Shown one piece after another: positions 1 through 12,535 of a DNA stretch of 64,000 bases. Where the stretch lies: contig JAIUPT010000050.1 of NCBI GenBank assembly GCA_022315425.1, positions 806,001 to 870,000 on the forward strand. Reading direction: 5' to 3'. The stretch is from Pseudevernia furfuracea (Eukaryota > Ascomycota > Lecanoromycetes > Lecanorales > Parmeliaceae). The first letter of the stretch is position 1; each line of letters starts with the position of its first letter. The translations under genes and the position numbers were made by a program. The notes beneath the pieces are model-generated. The model made no database searches, was not told where the DNA came from, and saw nothing but the letters and a program-made list of their open reading frames with translations.

Positions 1-42
1 TCGAGGGAGAAGCCGACTACATACCCGAGCTTCGTCAGTAAA

Positions 43-525
43 CTAAGGTAGCGAATAATCTTTTAAAGCTGCCAGTGTGAACGTACTCCAATTGTCTATC
101 CCATAATTTTTGAGAGTATTCCAAGTAGCGCTCGGGAAGCCAGAACTCTGACCAGCATTGGTATTGAACACGGTATTGAGGAAGCCCTGCGGACAGCTTC
201 CACTGGCCGGAGTGAGGGAGGTAGAGATGTCAGAAGTGCCAGAGCCGCCGGCGCCGCTAGAAGAACCAGATGAACCTGAAGCAGAAAAGCTTGGACTAGC
301 ATTGCTTGCGCTGGTGCTAGACGGCGAAGATGATTCCTGAGAGTACGGCAAAGGCAGGTTCAGCCCAGCGTTGGCTTGAGTGCCAAGCTTCTGACCATCA
401 CGATGGACAGCAGCTTTTACTCCTGTTGTTGAAGACGAGGTCCAATTTCCAGAGTGCAATTTACAAGGAGATGCATTGCTGCCAGCAGCAAGGAGTAAAG
501 ACGCATAAAAGAGTGACAGCATCAT
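43..525 (-). CDS. Small secreted Ser/Ala/Gly-rich protein, unknown function
   Basis: Single-exon reading frame of 160 aa read leftwards, closed by a TAG at 43-45. I start it at the ATG at 525 (MMLSLFYASLLLAAG...) because this gives a short hydrophobic signal peptide followed by a plausible cleavage site near residue 19. The frame is open 34 codons further upstream, but that part is AT-rich and looks like untranslated leader. The mature part has a Ser/Ala/Gly low-complexity middle (about residues 65-105) and a more ordered C-terminus containing CPQGFLNTVFNTNAGQ. Only two cysteines are visible. I do not recognise a family; a wall-associated or effector-like secreted protein is possible. An extra 3' exon beyond the window edge cannot be excluded. 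Confidence 0.5.
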   Translation of the reverse strand: MMLSLFYASLLLAAGSNASPCKLHSGNWTSSSTTGVKAAVHRDGQKLGTQANAGLNLPLPYSQESSSPSSTSASNASPSFSASGSSGSSSGAGGSGTSDISTSLTPASGSCPQGFLNTVFNTNAGQSSGFPSATWNTLKNYGIDNWSTFTLAALKDYSLP

Positions 526-627
526 CTTCAAGATGAGATAAAAGACAATATTTATTACGTCAAAATTCTGGACAAAAATGAATGGTAGAGAATCGAGGGG
601 TAAGAGCTGAGATACATATAGCTGCAA

Positions 628-1499
628 CGAAATGACAACGCAATCCTGAAATACGGCTTACAGCAGTGTGGATCCATTTCGTCAAGACTGTTTCAAAGAC
701 GCGGACGAGAGCACATCAAACGGTTCATGCAGGCGTATGGGGCGGACATGGGGTAGAAAAACGGATATTTACAGAGGAATTCCTTGGACCGTTACTTAAT
801 TTTGTAGATGAAGCACGTAGAAAGGTGGTCGCATCGCATATCCCGTAGCAACGTTATACGCGCCGGCAAGGGGATTGAAACGCAACAGCAGGTTTGGCTT
901 TTTTGCCGCACCTGTGATCCCGGGCCACAGATCTGATAGGATCCCATACGGTGCTTCTGAAACAATGCCAGTGCGATGCAAGAGGGTCACCTTGAGCTTC
1001 CACCGTACCTGCATTAAGCTTGACAATGGAGGCTCTGCGGGCATCGCCTTCAAGAAGCTGGGCGACGATTCGTGCATGAAAATAGAAATGACAGAACACA
1101 ATCGAACAAGAGATGTTGATGTGTAGGAAATAGGCTGAGTGAAGCATGGAGTCATGGATGTTGATTTTGCGTGGGGGATCTCCAGTCGTTGAAACACTTG
1201 GCGAAGATGTGAGCTACCCCTACGAGTATGCATCACACGCAAATATGTAGGACGAAATTGAACAATTGACATGAGCACATCTACGCGCGGAGAGAAATTC
1301 AGGGTTCAATGGGATGCAACTATCGTTTGATGATGTTCCCGTCTGTTGCAGACTCTCGGAGCACTGCAAGGACTATGCCAGCAACATAAGATCCTGACCT
1401 GTCCGGACGACCATACATTGCAATGCCACGCTCCTGGTTATCTCCGATTCAACCACGCCCACGCTATGCAGAAAAGAACTCTAGCTCAAGTAAGAAAAT
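628..1499. other. Intergenic stretch without a supportable gene
   Basis: Lies upstream of the secreted protein gene and at the 3' side of the RPC34 gene. Overlapping short frames exist on both strands, the longest on minus at 796-1278 (160 aa), but none shows a recognisable domain, signal peptide or consistent splice pattern. A decayed gene is possible; I see nothing firm. Confidence 0.5.
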
Positions 1500-2638
1500 C
1501 TAAAATTGAAGCCACTCTTGGAAGTACTCGCAACTTTTCGCATTCACCGGCCCATCCTCTTCGCAGAATTCGAAAACGGGACATCGTCCACACGGAGCCT
1601 CTGTCAGTCCATTTCCAAGCGCCACTCCGTCTTCACCATGAACTTGCTTTATAGCTCTGTACGCTTTGCCGTCTCTCGTTCTTTCCAATCGCCCATCCCA
1701 GCAGAGGACATCGAGTAACTGTTGCATTTCCGATTCCTTCATGTTCACGTTTGACAATCCAGACTCATTGATAGCTCTAGTGACCTCGGACAGAGTGGGG
1801 TAACCTTTGTAACCTGGGTGCATCGGTAACATAGCCTTGCTTCTAGCTCTACCAGGTCCTCGCTTCTGAAACTCTGCTGCCCTAAGCTCCTCCGCTTGTT
1901 CTTGCGTCATCTTCGAACTGGACTTTTCTTTGTGCTCTGGTAGTGGTGGATGATACCAGCTTTTCGCAATAATGTATCTTTCCGTCCATAAAGACATCTG
2001 ATGAACAAATTCCTCGTCCAGTTCGCCGTTGGTAAAGAACGCTCCACCGGTCACATCTTCGGAGGGTTGGAGCTTGGCCAGCATATATGTCTTTCTATTA
2101 GGATACTTAACCATCTTGACGGCCTTGATTATGTTCTTGTTTTCGAGAGATTTGACGGCGCGATTCATGGTGGTCATGTGTAAATTGGTTTTATTACGGA
2201 GGACCTTACTCCATATTCCTTCGCGAGCCGCACCTTCGATGTAGGAGTATACAAGAGCTTCTTCTTGGGAAAGAGAACGATACCTACATGTGCATTTGCG
2301 TTAGACACTACCTTCAAAGGCTAGACTGACCAGATATCCTACTTAACAGCATCAGCTCTCTTAACCACCTTCCAGCAAGCTTTGCCATCCTTAGTCATGA
2401 CCTTGAACAAACCATCCTTCGCAAGCTGTTTGGTGTACACGAGCAATTTCTCAATGCTGCTTTCAGGTATGATTCCGAATGCGAATAGCTCATCCTGATC
2501 GAACACATGGCCCTCTTCAAAGCTTGCACACCGTGCGTACAATGCATTTCTGAGCTCTTTGGGGCTTGACACCCCACTTGGTTCGATCATGGTGACGTCT
2601 TCATCTTTGGAGGGCATCTCCTCGGCCGAAGAGGCCAT
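1500..2638 (-). CDS. RPC34: DNA-directed RNA polymerase III subunit RPC6 (RPC34)
   Basis: Two exons, 2638-2343 and 2283-1500, joined by a 59-bp intron (donor GTAGGA, acceptor ATGTAG); 359 aa. RPC34 belongs to the Pol III-specific RPC82/RPC34/RPC31 subcomplex that helps open promoters and contacts TFIIIB in the nucleus. Winged-helix repeats are recognisable by alignment to the human protein, including VYSYIEGAAREGIWSKVLR followed by KTNL and KSLENKNIIKAVK. The block LQPSEDVTGGAFFT is also typical. The C-terminus APCGRCPVFEFCEEDG...C...EWL carries the four cysteines that hold an iron-sulfur cluster in the human orthologue. I start at MASSAEEM (2638); an upstream in-frame ATG at 2707 would add 23 residues that do not look conserved. 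Divergent from STI1. Confidence 0.93.
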
Positions 2639-2896
2639 ATCTGCAGGTAAACAAGACCACCCTTCAATCCTGATGTGGTCAAAGATTTGGAGTAAATCGT
2701 CAAGCAATGTGTCGAGCCAACGGAATAGTTCCGCTGCAGAGCTCTCGGGTAGGGCTGAGGAGGCCGAAGTTCATTCTACCGATTTCCACAGATTCGATCA
2801 GCTCATACACACTCACTGTCCTTCACAACACGTCAAACTTTTCTCAACATTTATCATTACCGGAAGCACAGTACCAGCATACGTTGTCCTGTGGCA
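2639..2896. promoter_or_regulatory. Divergent promoter between RPC34 and STI1
   Basis: 258 bp separate the two start codons, so both genes must share this region or use overlapping promoters. I see no clear TATA box or a convincing heat-shock element array (nGAAn repeats), although STI1 is heat-inducible in yeast. The assignment rests on geometry only. Confidence 0.5.
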
Positions 2897-4752
2897 ATGG
2901 CGGACGCCCTCAAAGCCGAAGGCAACAAAGCATTTACTGAGAAGAAGTTTGACGAAGCAATGTATGTGACCAGCTTTTCGTGTTTACTTTGCTCATCACT
3001 GACTTGATCTAGTGAGAAGTTCACCCAGGCCATTGAAATTGAGCCACAGAACCATGTTCTCTACTCCAACAGATCAGGCGCCTACGCTTCGAAGAAAGAA
3101 TTTGACCAAGCTTTGGAAGATGCAAACAAGACCACGGAAATAAAGCCTGACTGGGCCAAAGGGTGGAGCCGCAAAGGCTCTGCGCTGCACGGCACAGGAG
3201 ACCTAGGTATGTCTGAGCCCTCAGGGTACAAATAGAAAGTGTGCTGACTGTAGTCTTTGAAGTTGGAGCCAACGATGCTTTCGAGGAGGCTTTGAAGCTT
3301 GATCCCAATAACGCACAAGCCAAGTCAGGTCTCGCCGCTGTCAAGCGAGCTATTGATACTGAAGCAAATGCGGACGATGCAGGTGGTATGGGTGGTGGTC
3401 TGGGCAACATCTTCAACGACCCCCAAATGATCCAAAAACTCGCAAACAACCCCAAGACTCGCTCGTTCCTTGCAGATCCTCAGTTCATGCAAAAACTTCA
3501 GCATTTAAAACAGAATCCGAATGACATTGGCGGTGCTATGCAAGATCCGAGGTTCCTTCAGGTCATGAGTGTACTGTTGGGGATCGACATGTCCATGGGA
3601 GGTGCACCAGGCGAGGGGGCTCCAGACTTCGGCGGGTCCAAGGAAGCGGAAGAGGACATTGCCATGCCAGATGCACGCCCTTCCTCAGCCAAGCCAGCAG
3701 AGCCAGCAAAGGCTCCAGAACCGGAGCCGGAGCCGGAGCCTAAAGACGAAGAAGCTGTAGCGGCAAAGAAGGCGAGGGAAGAAGCCGAGGGAGAGAAAAA
3801 GCTGGGTACAGACAACTACAAGAAACGGCAATTCGATGCTGCCATTGAACACTATGACAAGGCTTGGGGGTTGCACAAGGATATCACGTATCTCACTAAC
3901 AAGAGTGCGGCACAGTTCGAGAAAGGGGACTACGAAAACGCTATAGCGGCCTGCAAGGAAGCTATTGAAGAAGGTCGCGAAGTCCTAGCAGACTTCAAAA
4001 TCATCGCCAAAGCATTTGGCCGTATTGGCACTTCATACGAGAAGATGGGCGACCTTCCACAAGCTATCGCCAACTACCAGAAGTCCCTAACGGAGCATCG
4101 TACGCCTGAAATCCTCAACAAGCTTCGCGCCGCTGAGAAGGCGCAGATCAAAGCAGAGAAGGACGCTTACATTAGCCCCGAAGAGGCTGAAAAGGCGAGA
4201 GAGCTTGGTGGCCAAAAGTTCAAAGAATGTGACTGGCCTGGCGCAGTCGAAGCGTACACGGAAATGACCAAGCGAGCCCCGGACGATCCTCGAGGCTATT
4301 CCAACCGCGCGGCGGCATTGATCAAACTGATGACATTTCCTAGCGCCGTCAGTGATTGCGACATAGCAATCCTGAAAGATCCGAAGTTCATCCGAGCGTA
4401 TTTGAGGAAAGCGCAAGCTTACTTTGCCATGAAGGAGTATAGCAAATGTACAGACGTGTGCACTGAGGCAATGGAACAGGATGATGGCAGCAACCGTCGG
4501 GAGATCGAACAACAACAACAAAAAGCCATTCAGGCTCAATTCGCGGGACGCGCTGGGGAGTCGGAGGAACAGACCATGGAGAGAATCCAGAAGGACCCGG
4601 AGATTATGGGCATACTACAAGACCCTATCATGCAGAGTATTCTTCAGCAAGCAAAGGGAGACCCTGCTGCGCTTCAGGATCACATGAAGAACCCAGATAT
4701 CGCCAAAAAGGTCCAGAAACTGGTAGCGGCTGGAGTCATCCGAACTCGCTGA
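2897..4752 (+). CDS. STI1: Hsp70/Hsp90-organising co-chaperone Sti1 (Hop)
   Basis: Three exons: 2897-2961, 3013-3206 and 3263-4752; 582 aa, close to yeast Sti1 (589 aa). Sti1 bridges Hsp70 and Hsp90 in the cytosol and passes client proteins between them. Visible domains in order: TPR1 (about residues 1-115, starting MADALKAEGNKAFTEKKFDE), DP1 (about 125-190), a charged Pro/Glu linker (PEPEPEPEP), TPR2A and TPR2B (about 235-480, with YSNRAAALIKL), and the C-terminal DP2 domain (DPEIMGILQDPIMQSILQQ). Exon 3 could also begin at 3254, after a TAG 9 nt upstream, adding three residues in frame. I prefer 3263 because it gives GDLVGANDAFEEALKLDPNN, the usual fungal sequence. Confidence 0.95.
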
Positions 4753-5626
4753 GCATGAAACGCGAGGATGGCAGAGCCAGATGGAAAAAAAGCATTTTGA
4801 GCTCTTTTACGAGATTGTGTCTAGCAACTTTAGCGATGTGGATCGTGGGTGTTCTACATAGATGAATTGTATGTACAGTAATAGGTACTGCCAGATCCGG
4901 ATAGCAAAGCAATTGAAGCTTCCGCAGCACATGCTTTTATGTCGCATGCGCCATGCTGGCATGCTGCTCGCATAATCTCAATCAATGTGATTCTCAATTC
5001 TCAACCAGCCAAGAATCAGCCGGGGAATTCTCCACCGCATGCGTCGCTCCGATTGGCTGCCAGCCTCGGGAGTTGGCCAAGAGCTCAATAATGCACTGGC
5101 TGAGCTTCCTGCGCTTAGCTCAATTGCTCAATTGCGTAAAAGATCAAAGTACGATTGCGAGATATCCTGCGACGCGCAATGAGTGATATGTACAGTACGA
5201 CGACATGGTGACCAAATGAAAAACCGTTATCCAAGCTCATCACGTTTTAATCATACCTGACTCCACTACCGACTACAAGCTAAGGTAGAGTACAGCTGAG
5301 CAGGCTTTTCGAGTTCATCCTCTCTCAGAAATTCAAGCAATTCAAGCAATTCAAGCAAAAGCAATTCAGGGTCCTTCCCGTCTCATTAGCGCCGGAGTTT
5401 GAAAGCTTAGCCGATCTGGGCCTTGGCTCTCGAATAATCGTACTGTAAGGTAGCTCCATGATCATGATCCATTCACCTTGCCATTTCCAACTTTCTTCTT
5501 TCAACCCCACTAGCTGTGAGCCAATTGCACATATACTTTCAAGCCATTCCCACCTCTATCCCTCCATGAGCTCAAGCCAGACTTTGAGGTTCTACCATAA
5601 CCTTGCATTGGCTTCTAGCCGTCAAA
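4753..5626. other. Intergenic region, STI1 3' side and tricalbin upstream region
   Basis: No coding signal. Holds a 9-bp tandem repeat (AATTCAAGC, three perfect copies at 5330-5356) followed by partial copies. Likely contains the STI1 3' UTR and the tricalbin promoter and leader. Confidence 0.6.
5330..5356. repeat. Short tandem repeat, 9 bp x 3
   Basis: Three head-to-tail copies of AATTCAAGC in the presumed tricalbin upstream region. No function is evident. Confidence 0.85.
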
Positions 5627-8600
5627 ATGATGTCCAACCTGAATTCACGCGCTGGGGAGCTCAAGTCCCGAGGCGCGGCAATGGCAGCACAAGACCCAAA
5701 CAATAGAGTCACAGCTGATGATGCCGAGCGAGTCATGGCCGAGGAGTCGAAGAAAGCAGGCATTCCAGCGTATCGATTCGATCCCGATGCTTCACCAGAA
5801 GAAAAAGCTGCCCAGGCTAGATCCGTAAGCTTACGGTTCCTTCACTAAAGTCTAGAATTGTCCATGACTGACGTTGAACAGCACATTCCGCCAGGCTTTC
5901 ATCACGACAGGAAACCCAAAGGTGTCGGCATAGCTACGGACATTGTTAGTCACCATACTCTTTTGCACAATCCAGTGCTAATATAAAATCAATAGGATGA
6001 TGGTACCCCAGATGCATACGATCTTCCTCCGCCGAGTAAAGAGGGTGCGGTGCCTATATCACTAGCGCCAGATGGAAAGTCGAAGATGCCCAATGGCCAC
6101 ATGCAACAAGACGAAAGCGCTCGCTTCGTTGCGAAGACCGGTTGGGCGCCCAGGTTCGGTCAAGGAAGTCTCACATCGGAGGAAGCTCAAGAGAGTCTCC
6201 TCGACCATCAGACGCTTCTAGAGAGCAAGTTAGACGACAAGTTCTTTGGTGGTACGCTTTCACCCTCGGGTCATGATGGGGTGGGTATTGTGGAGTGAGG
6301 TTGGCTAATGGGCTGCTAGACTGGTACCACAACGCGGGGATAATAGTATTTGCTTGTCTGAGCTCATGGTTTGTAGCCTTGGTTGGGGGTGGCCTTGGCT
6401 GGGTGTTGCTGATCATGGCTTGCTGTGGGACCTACTATCGTACATCCATTCGTCGGGTACGTCGCAACTTTCGGGATGATGTCAACAGAGAAATGGCCAA
6501 GAGTCGTCTGGAAACGGACACAGAGAGTCTTGAATGGATCAACAGCTTTTTGGTCAAATTCTGGCCAATTTACGCTCCAGTACTTTGCGATACAATCATC
6601 AACTCGGTCGATCAAGTCCTCAGTACTTCCACACCAGCCTTTCTCGACAGCATGCGTATGAAGGTCTTTACTCTGGGTACTAAGCCACCCAGAATGGACC
6701 ACGTCAAGACATATCCAAAGGCCGAAGATGATACGGTATTGATGGATTGGAAGTTTAGCTTTACACCGAATGACACCATGGACCTCACTGCTCGACAACT
6801 CAAGAACAAGATAAATCCCAAGGTCGTTCTTGAGATCCGAATCGGAAAAGGAGTTATTAGTCACGGAATGGACATCATCGTCGAGGATTTCGCATTTTCC
6901 GGGTTGATGAGGGTCAAAGTCAAGCTTCAGATCCCTTTCCCACACATTGAAAAGGTTGAAATTTGTTTCCTCGGGAAGCCAGACCTCGATTATGTTTGCA
7001 AGCCCTTGGGTGGCGACACATTAGGCTTCGACATCAATTTCATCCCGGGACTGGAAGGTTTCATCAAGGAGCAGATCCACGGTAACCTTGCTCCGATCAT
7101 GTACGACCCAAATGTTTTCCCCATTGAGATCGCCAAAATGCTTGCTGGTAATCCAGTCGACCAAGCCATCGGCGTATTAGCGGTCACAATACACGGTGCA
7201 CAAGGTCTAAAGAACCCGGACAAGATTGCAGGAAGTCCAGATCCATACGCTGTACTTTCACTTAACAGCCGTGATCCTCTCGGCAAAACCAAGACAGTCA
7301 AAGAGAACGCCAACCCTCGCTGGAATGAGACATTATATCTTATCATTACCTCTCTCGCCGATTCCTTGACATTTCAGGTGTATGATTGGAACGAATATCG
7401 CAAAGACAAGGACCTTGGAACTGCAGCATTTCCTCTTGACCAGTTGGAAGCAGTGACAGAGCATGAAAATCTCCAATTGGAGGTCACGGCAAACGGCAAA
7501 GCTCGAGGAATCGTCCAGGCCGATGTTCGCTTCTTCCCGGTTCTAGAGGGCCAGAAGATGGAGGACGGCACCAGTGGACCAGCGCCTGAATCCAACACCG
7601 GCATTGCAAGACTCACAGTCGAGCAAGCCAAGGATTTGGACGGCACCAAGAGCTTGATCGGGCAGCTGAACCCATACGCAGCCCTCATCCTTAACGGCAA
7701 AGAAATTCATACGACTCATAAACTCAAGAGGACCAATAATCCTATCTGGGACAACGGTTCAAAAGAATTCCTGGTCTCTGACCGCAAAGCAGCCAGACTG
7801 GGCATGGTGGTCAAAGATGACCGCGATCTCGGAACTGATCCAGTGCTCGGCACCTACCAAATCAAATTGGACGATATGTTGCAATTGATGGACAAGGGTC
7901 AAGAGTGGTACAACCTGGCTGGAGCCAAGACTGGTCGTGCCAAAATGATGCTACACTGGAAACCCGTGGCACTCAAAGGCGCGCTCGGCGGTTCTGGTGG
8001 CTACGTAACGCCCATCGGTGTTATGCGGTTCCACTTTGGAAGCGCTCGCGATCTCCGAAACTTGGAGACCATGGGTAAATCTGATCCGTACGCTCGAGTC
8101 CTTCTGTCTGGCATCGAGAAGGGCAAGACCGTCACATTCCAGAACAATCTCAACCCAGACTGGGACGAAATTGTCTATGTACCAGTCCATTCGTCACGTG
8201 AGAAGCTCACTGTTGAGGTCATGGATCAAGAGACTACAGGGAAGGACCGCTCGCTCGGCCTGCTCTACATAGACACCGCTGACTACATCCATCAAGCCGA
8301 TAACGGAGAGTATGAAGTTCATGGAGAGAAGCGACAATTGTCAGAGCCTTTGCGCATGAACGGCAAAGGATCTCCGAAAGGAACTCTCAACTTCACTGTT
8401 TCTTTCTACCCCACACTCAACGTCGTTGATCCAGAAGAAGAAGAAGCAGAGAAAGAAAGAGCAAAAGCTAGAGAAGAAGAGACTTCAGGAAGACCATCAA
8501 TCAATGGCACAAGAGCCAGCATTGATGGGAAACCTAAGAACAGCATAGATGGGAGATCGACGAGCAGCACAGTGAACGGCTCTACTGTAGCGCCGAGTTC

Positions 8601-10505
8601 CACAGAAAAAGATCGAGCACTCGGAAAGATTGACACTAGTCTTGCTAAACAACTTTCGAAGAACGAAAAGGAGCAAGAAGAACTGCAAGGGGCAGGACCA
8701 AAAGCTCCACCAAAAATAAGACTCACTCCAGAAGAGCTCGTTAAGCACGGTATGCTAGCCTGGACGCCTTGAAAAAACTTCTTTTGGCTGACCTTGGGAA
8801 CTCTAGAATCTGGACTTATCATATTCAAGCTCATAGAAGGGACCCTGGCACGTCCAGACGTGCGCGTTGAGGTCGTCATGGACGACTACATATTTCCCTC
8901 ATACTCCTCATCGAAAGCTAGATCGCGACAGACCCAGTTTGGCGAAAGTGAGTGTTGGTAGATTCCTGGCTTGTTTCAGTGCTAACATCGCTTGCTCAGC
9001 TGGGGATGCCTTTGTACGAGAACTTGATGTATCCAAGATCACCTTACGGCTAAAAGAAAAGCAAGACAAAAAGGGCGACAACGAACATGACAATGACCAT
9101 ACAATCGCTAAGTTGCAGGGCAGTACCTTGGACGTGTTGCAGAGATGCCTGGTAAGAGGTCAATGTTTAAGTATTGGTATCTCGCTAATCATGACCTTCG
9201 CAGTACAAACCGACAGAATTAATACTAAAGGGCGCTGAAGGCACTATCAGCAGAATCACTGTTGATCTCAGATATCTGCCTGTCAAGATGGACCTAGACC
9301 CTAGCGAAAGCATCAACAACATGGGCAACCTACGTATTGACGTTTTAGACGCTGACGACTTACCGGCCGCTGATCGCAATGGATTCAGTGATCCTTACTG
9401 TAAGTTCACCCTCAACGGCAAGGACATGTACAAAACCAAGACCCAAAAGAAAACGCTTCATCCTGCTTGGAATGAGTATTTCGAATGTCCAATCAAGTCC
9501 CGGACGGCCGCTAACTTCAAGCTGACCGTTTTTGATTGGGACATGGGAGATAAGGACGACCTTCTTGGCGAAGCCACCATAAATCTTGACTTGCTCGAGC
9601 CCTTTAAGCCGAGTGAGATCGTGCTACGACTGGATGGTAAGTCAGGTGTAGTTCGTCTGAAGATGCTCTTCAAACCAGACTATGTTATCAGATCGCGTCA
9701 AGGATCTTCAACATTCTCGGGAACATTTGCAGCACCTGGCAAGATTGTTGGTGCACCCGTCAAAGGGGTCGGCAAGGTCGGCGGAGCAGTTGGTGGAGGT
9801 GTGGTCAAGGGCGCTTCGTTCCTACGACATGGGTTCAAGAGCAGAAAGGATAGCCGAGAAGTAAGCAATGGAGACATAGAGCCACCCGAGATGGAGGAGC
9901 CGGGTATTAATGGCGGTTCCGCCATCGCAACACCGCTGGGGACACCACAGCGTGCAGCTCCAATGATGTACGACAGCCCATCGGCTCCTCAAACCTCGTC
10001 ACACGTACGAAAGAAGAGTTTCGGAGGGGCATCTACAATGAGTTCCACGGTCGGAGCATCTAGCAGGGGAGACGCTGGCAGTGCTATGTTCTTGGTCCAA
10101 TCCGCCTCCGGATTCCCTGCGACATCGAGGATTCAAGTTCACGTAAAGCAGATTTCAGCTAAAGGCGCCAAAGAAGTTCACAAAACCAAAGGCATCAAAT
10201 CCGCCACTGGGGAAATCACGTATGATCATGAAATGTTCAAAGTACCATGCTCTGCCGACACCCAATTCCAAGTTCAAGTCAAGGACGACAAGTTCTTGGG
10301 TGATCACATCCTCGGCGAAGCACATTTCTTCATCGATGACTCTGCGGTAGGAGGTGAGAAGACCATCAATGTTGGGGAAGGAAACGTCACAATCTTCACC
10401 ACTTTCATGCGTGCGGAAACTGGTGTGCCAGGTAGTCCAAGGACTCGACGAAGCCTTCTGAGCAAGAGGACTCGGGATGTGAGTGGCGCAAAGGAATCAA
10501 GTTGA
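5627..10505 (+). CDS. Tricalbin (SMP and multi-C2 ER-plasma membrane tether)
   Basis: Seven exons: 5627-5824, 5882-5944, 5996-6251, 6320-8749, 8807-8947, 9000-9151, 9204-10505; 1,513 aa, similar to the longest yeast tricalbin. Tricalbins are extended-synaptotagmin-like tethers at ER-plasma membrane contacts that carry lipid through an SMP domain. Order: acidic N-terminal tail; hydrophobic hairpin (about residues 180-205, IIVFACLSSWFVALVGGGLG); SMP domain (about 230-430, with WINSFLVKFWPIY); C2 domains at about 456, 602, 736, 1119 and 1369. The C2 domains starting at 456, 736 and 1119 keep SDPY/SPDPY-type calcium-loop motifs; the second has LNPYAAL and probably binds no calcium. The start is the first of two adjacent ATGs; the frame upstream has no earlier ATG. 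Which yeast paralogue is closest cannot be decided by eye. Confidence 0.93.
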
Positions 10506-12535
10506 GAAAGTTGCCAGCAGGACGCTCCCTTGGGATGGAGAAATGTCTGGTTGGTTGTCATTCAATGTTACTTTTAGCGCGTTGATACCACTCCGTTCTT
10601 ACGGCAGAAGCCTCATTCCTAATACAATACGAATAAATCTACTTATAGGGCCGCTTTTCTGCGGGCTCAGTGCTCTACCGGTAGCTCTAGGGTTCTCATT
10701 GGCGTGGTTTTTTCTCAGGGCAGAGAGATTACAGCAAAGCAGACAGACTGCAGAGTCTCATGCACTAGCACCGAGGTAAAAGCCAAATGCCAGTGGCAAG
10801 AAGTGTAATTTCAACAATATGTCTCTAATGAATCTTCCCAGATTTTGGAGTTTTCGACGGTCTCTATCCATCGTGGGCTTCTGTAATTTTCTTCATCTTG
10901 CATCGCTTTCTTTGATGCGCGATCCAAAGTCTCCATCAAGACAGCCTCTCTGCGGGGTCAGGACGATGACAGTAATCGACGGCATATCGTTCACTTTTGC
11001 CTGCCTCGGAGCTTACCTTTATTTGGTAGTAAGGTAGCTAAGGCCTGCCATTCGCTGCTTAGACGATTCGCGATTGATTTTCGGAAAGATTGATTGATTA
11101 CCTTTGCTTATTGTGAAATTGCAGACGCTAAGGGTAATCGTCTCCCACCAGAAAAAAATGGCACCGCGAAAAAAAAAAATCCCAAAAAAAATTTCAAAAA
11201 ACATACAGCAGCTAGAATTCGCTTGTTGTCACCAACCAAACTACTAATTAGCCGATCTGAGGCTTATCTTTGGCTGAGCAGACGGGAAGCCGAGTTTTCA
11301 ACAGTCTGTGGCCGTATGTGGAGGAAGTGCTTCTAAAACAGGATATCAAATAACAAATCTCAATTGAAGCAGGTAGCCTTCCGCTACCGAGCCCCAACGC
11401 TTGCTTTCACTACTATTCCAGCAGCTGAAAACGGAAAAAGGAGGAAGAGGTGAGGCTCGGACCGGGACTGTACCGTGCGAAGAGAGAAAGCGTCTATGAG
11501 AGGATATGCGAAGAATGATGGGAGGAAAAAAATTACCATGCCGCCTTCAGCTTTCTGGAAGATAAGAAACCGAATGGGTACCCCATTTTGCCCGCGGGAA
11601 CAAGCCCCCCCCCTTCCCCCCCAGAGTGGCATGCCGTGATACATAGTTGGCGGTCACATGTCCGTTCTTACAGGCCACTACTCTAATGAATTGAATGAAT
11701 AGGGCGCGCAACGGCTTCCCCCAAAGGGTTCTTTCCGCCCATGATGTTGATCAAACGCTTGGATATCGCACCTTCTTGGTCCGCCGGATTTTCGCAACAG
11801 AGAGACACCCAACCCAACCCGGGAAGCCTACCGAGCATTATTATTTTCGACAAGGCTGTTTGTTGGTTCTTGGATGGAAAACTTTGCTCCTTTGGGGGGG
11901 GGGGTCCGTCCGTGCGTATGGGTCCTACATAGCAGAGAGGGGGGAGGAGCGTGTTTGTTTGCCAACTCAAGAGACTACATAGCAATGTCACGATGACACC
12001 CTGATTGGGGGAAATATGGGAATAGTAAGGTATGTATGTATGCGCTTTGGTCATAGGAATGATGTGGCCTTGCTCGCCAAAGTAGGTACTGACTTACCAA
12101 TCAACAACGGGCCTGCACGGTCAATAATGGGGAGTTCGTCGAGGCCGACGGATCGGGCGGTTAGACTGTGTGTGCCCTCGTGGCATCCGAATTTTGCAGC
12201 TCGAAAAGACCGCCTGTGTAGGGTCGTGGATGTTTTTGATTTTTGATTGCACTGCACAGATTTGCGTGGAAAGTGGAAGCGCCAGCAAGAAAAGAGAGAG
12301 AGACACGGGGCACAAAGACGTGTGTTTCCATGCGTAGAGACCCGTACATTTTTCACATTCTAGAGAAAACCTTTTGTGCTTTTGTGGTCTGGCACATACA
12401 TACATACATATTATTATTATAATAATACTACCGTGTTCATCCATTTTCCCATCAAAAAAAAAGGGGAGAGGCATGAAAAAAGGGCTTTTCAAAACTCGGA
12501 CCCCGAAAAAAGACGCCGTTGTCTCTCTCTCTCTC
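10506..12535. other. Long intergenic spacer with homopolymer and simple repeats
   Basis: About 2 kb without a supportable gene. Holds A-runs near 11170-11200, C- and G-runs near 11607-11625 and 11895-11905, a TACATA/TTATTA stretch near 12400-12430 and CT repeats at 12523-12540. Frames here are short and unconserved. Probably tricalbin 3' UTR plus non-coding spacer. Confidence 0.55.

Noticed and set aside
796..1278. 160-codon minus frame left of RPC34
   Set aside because: No domain, no signal peptide, overlapping frames equally long; chance cannot be excluded.
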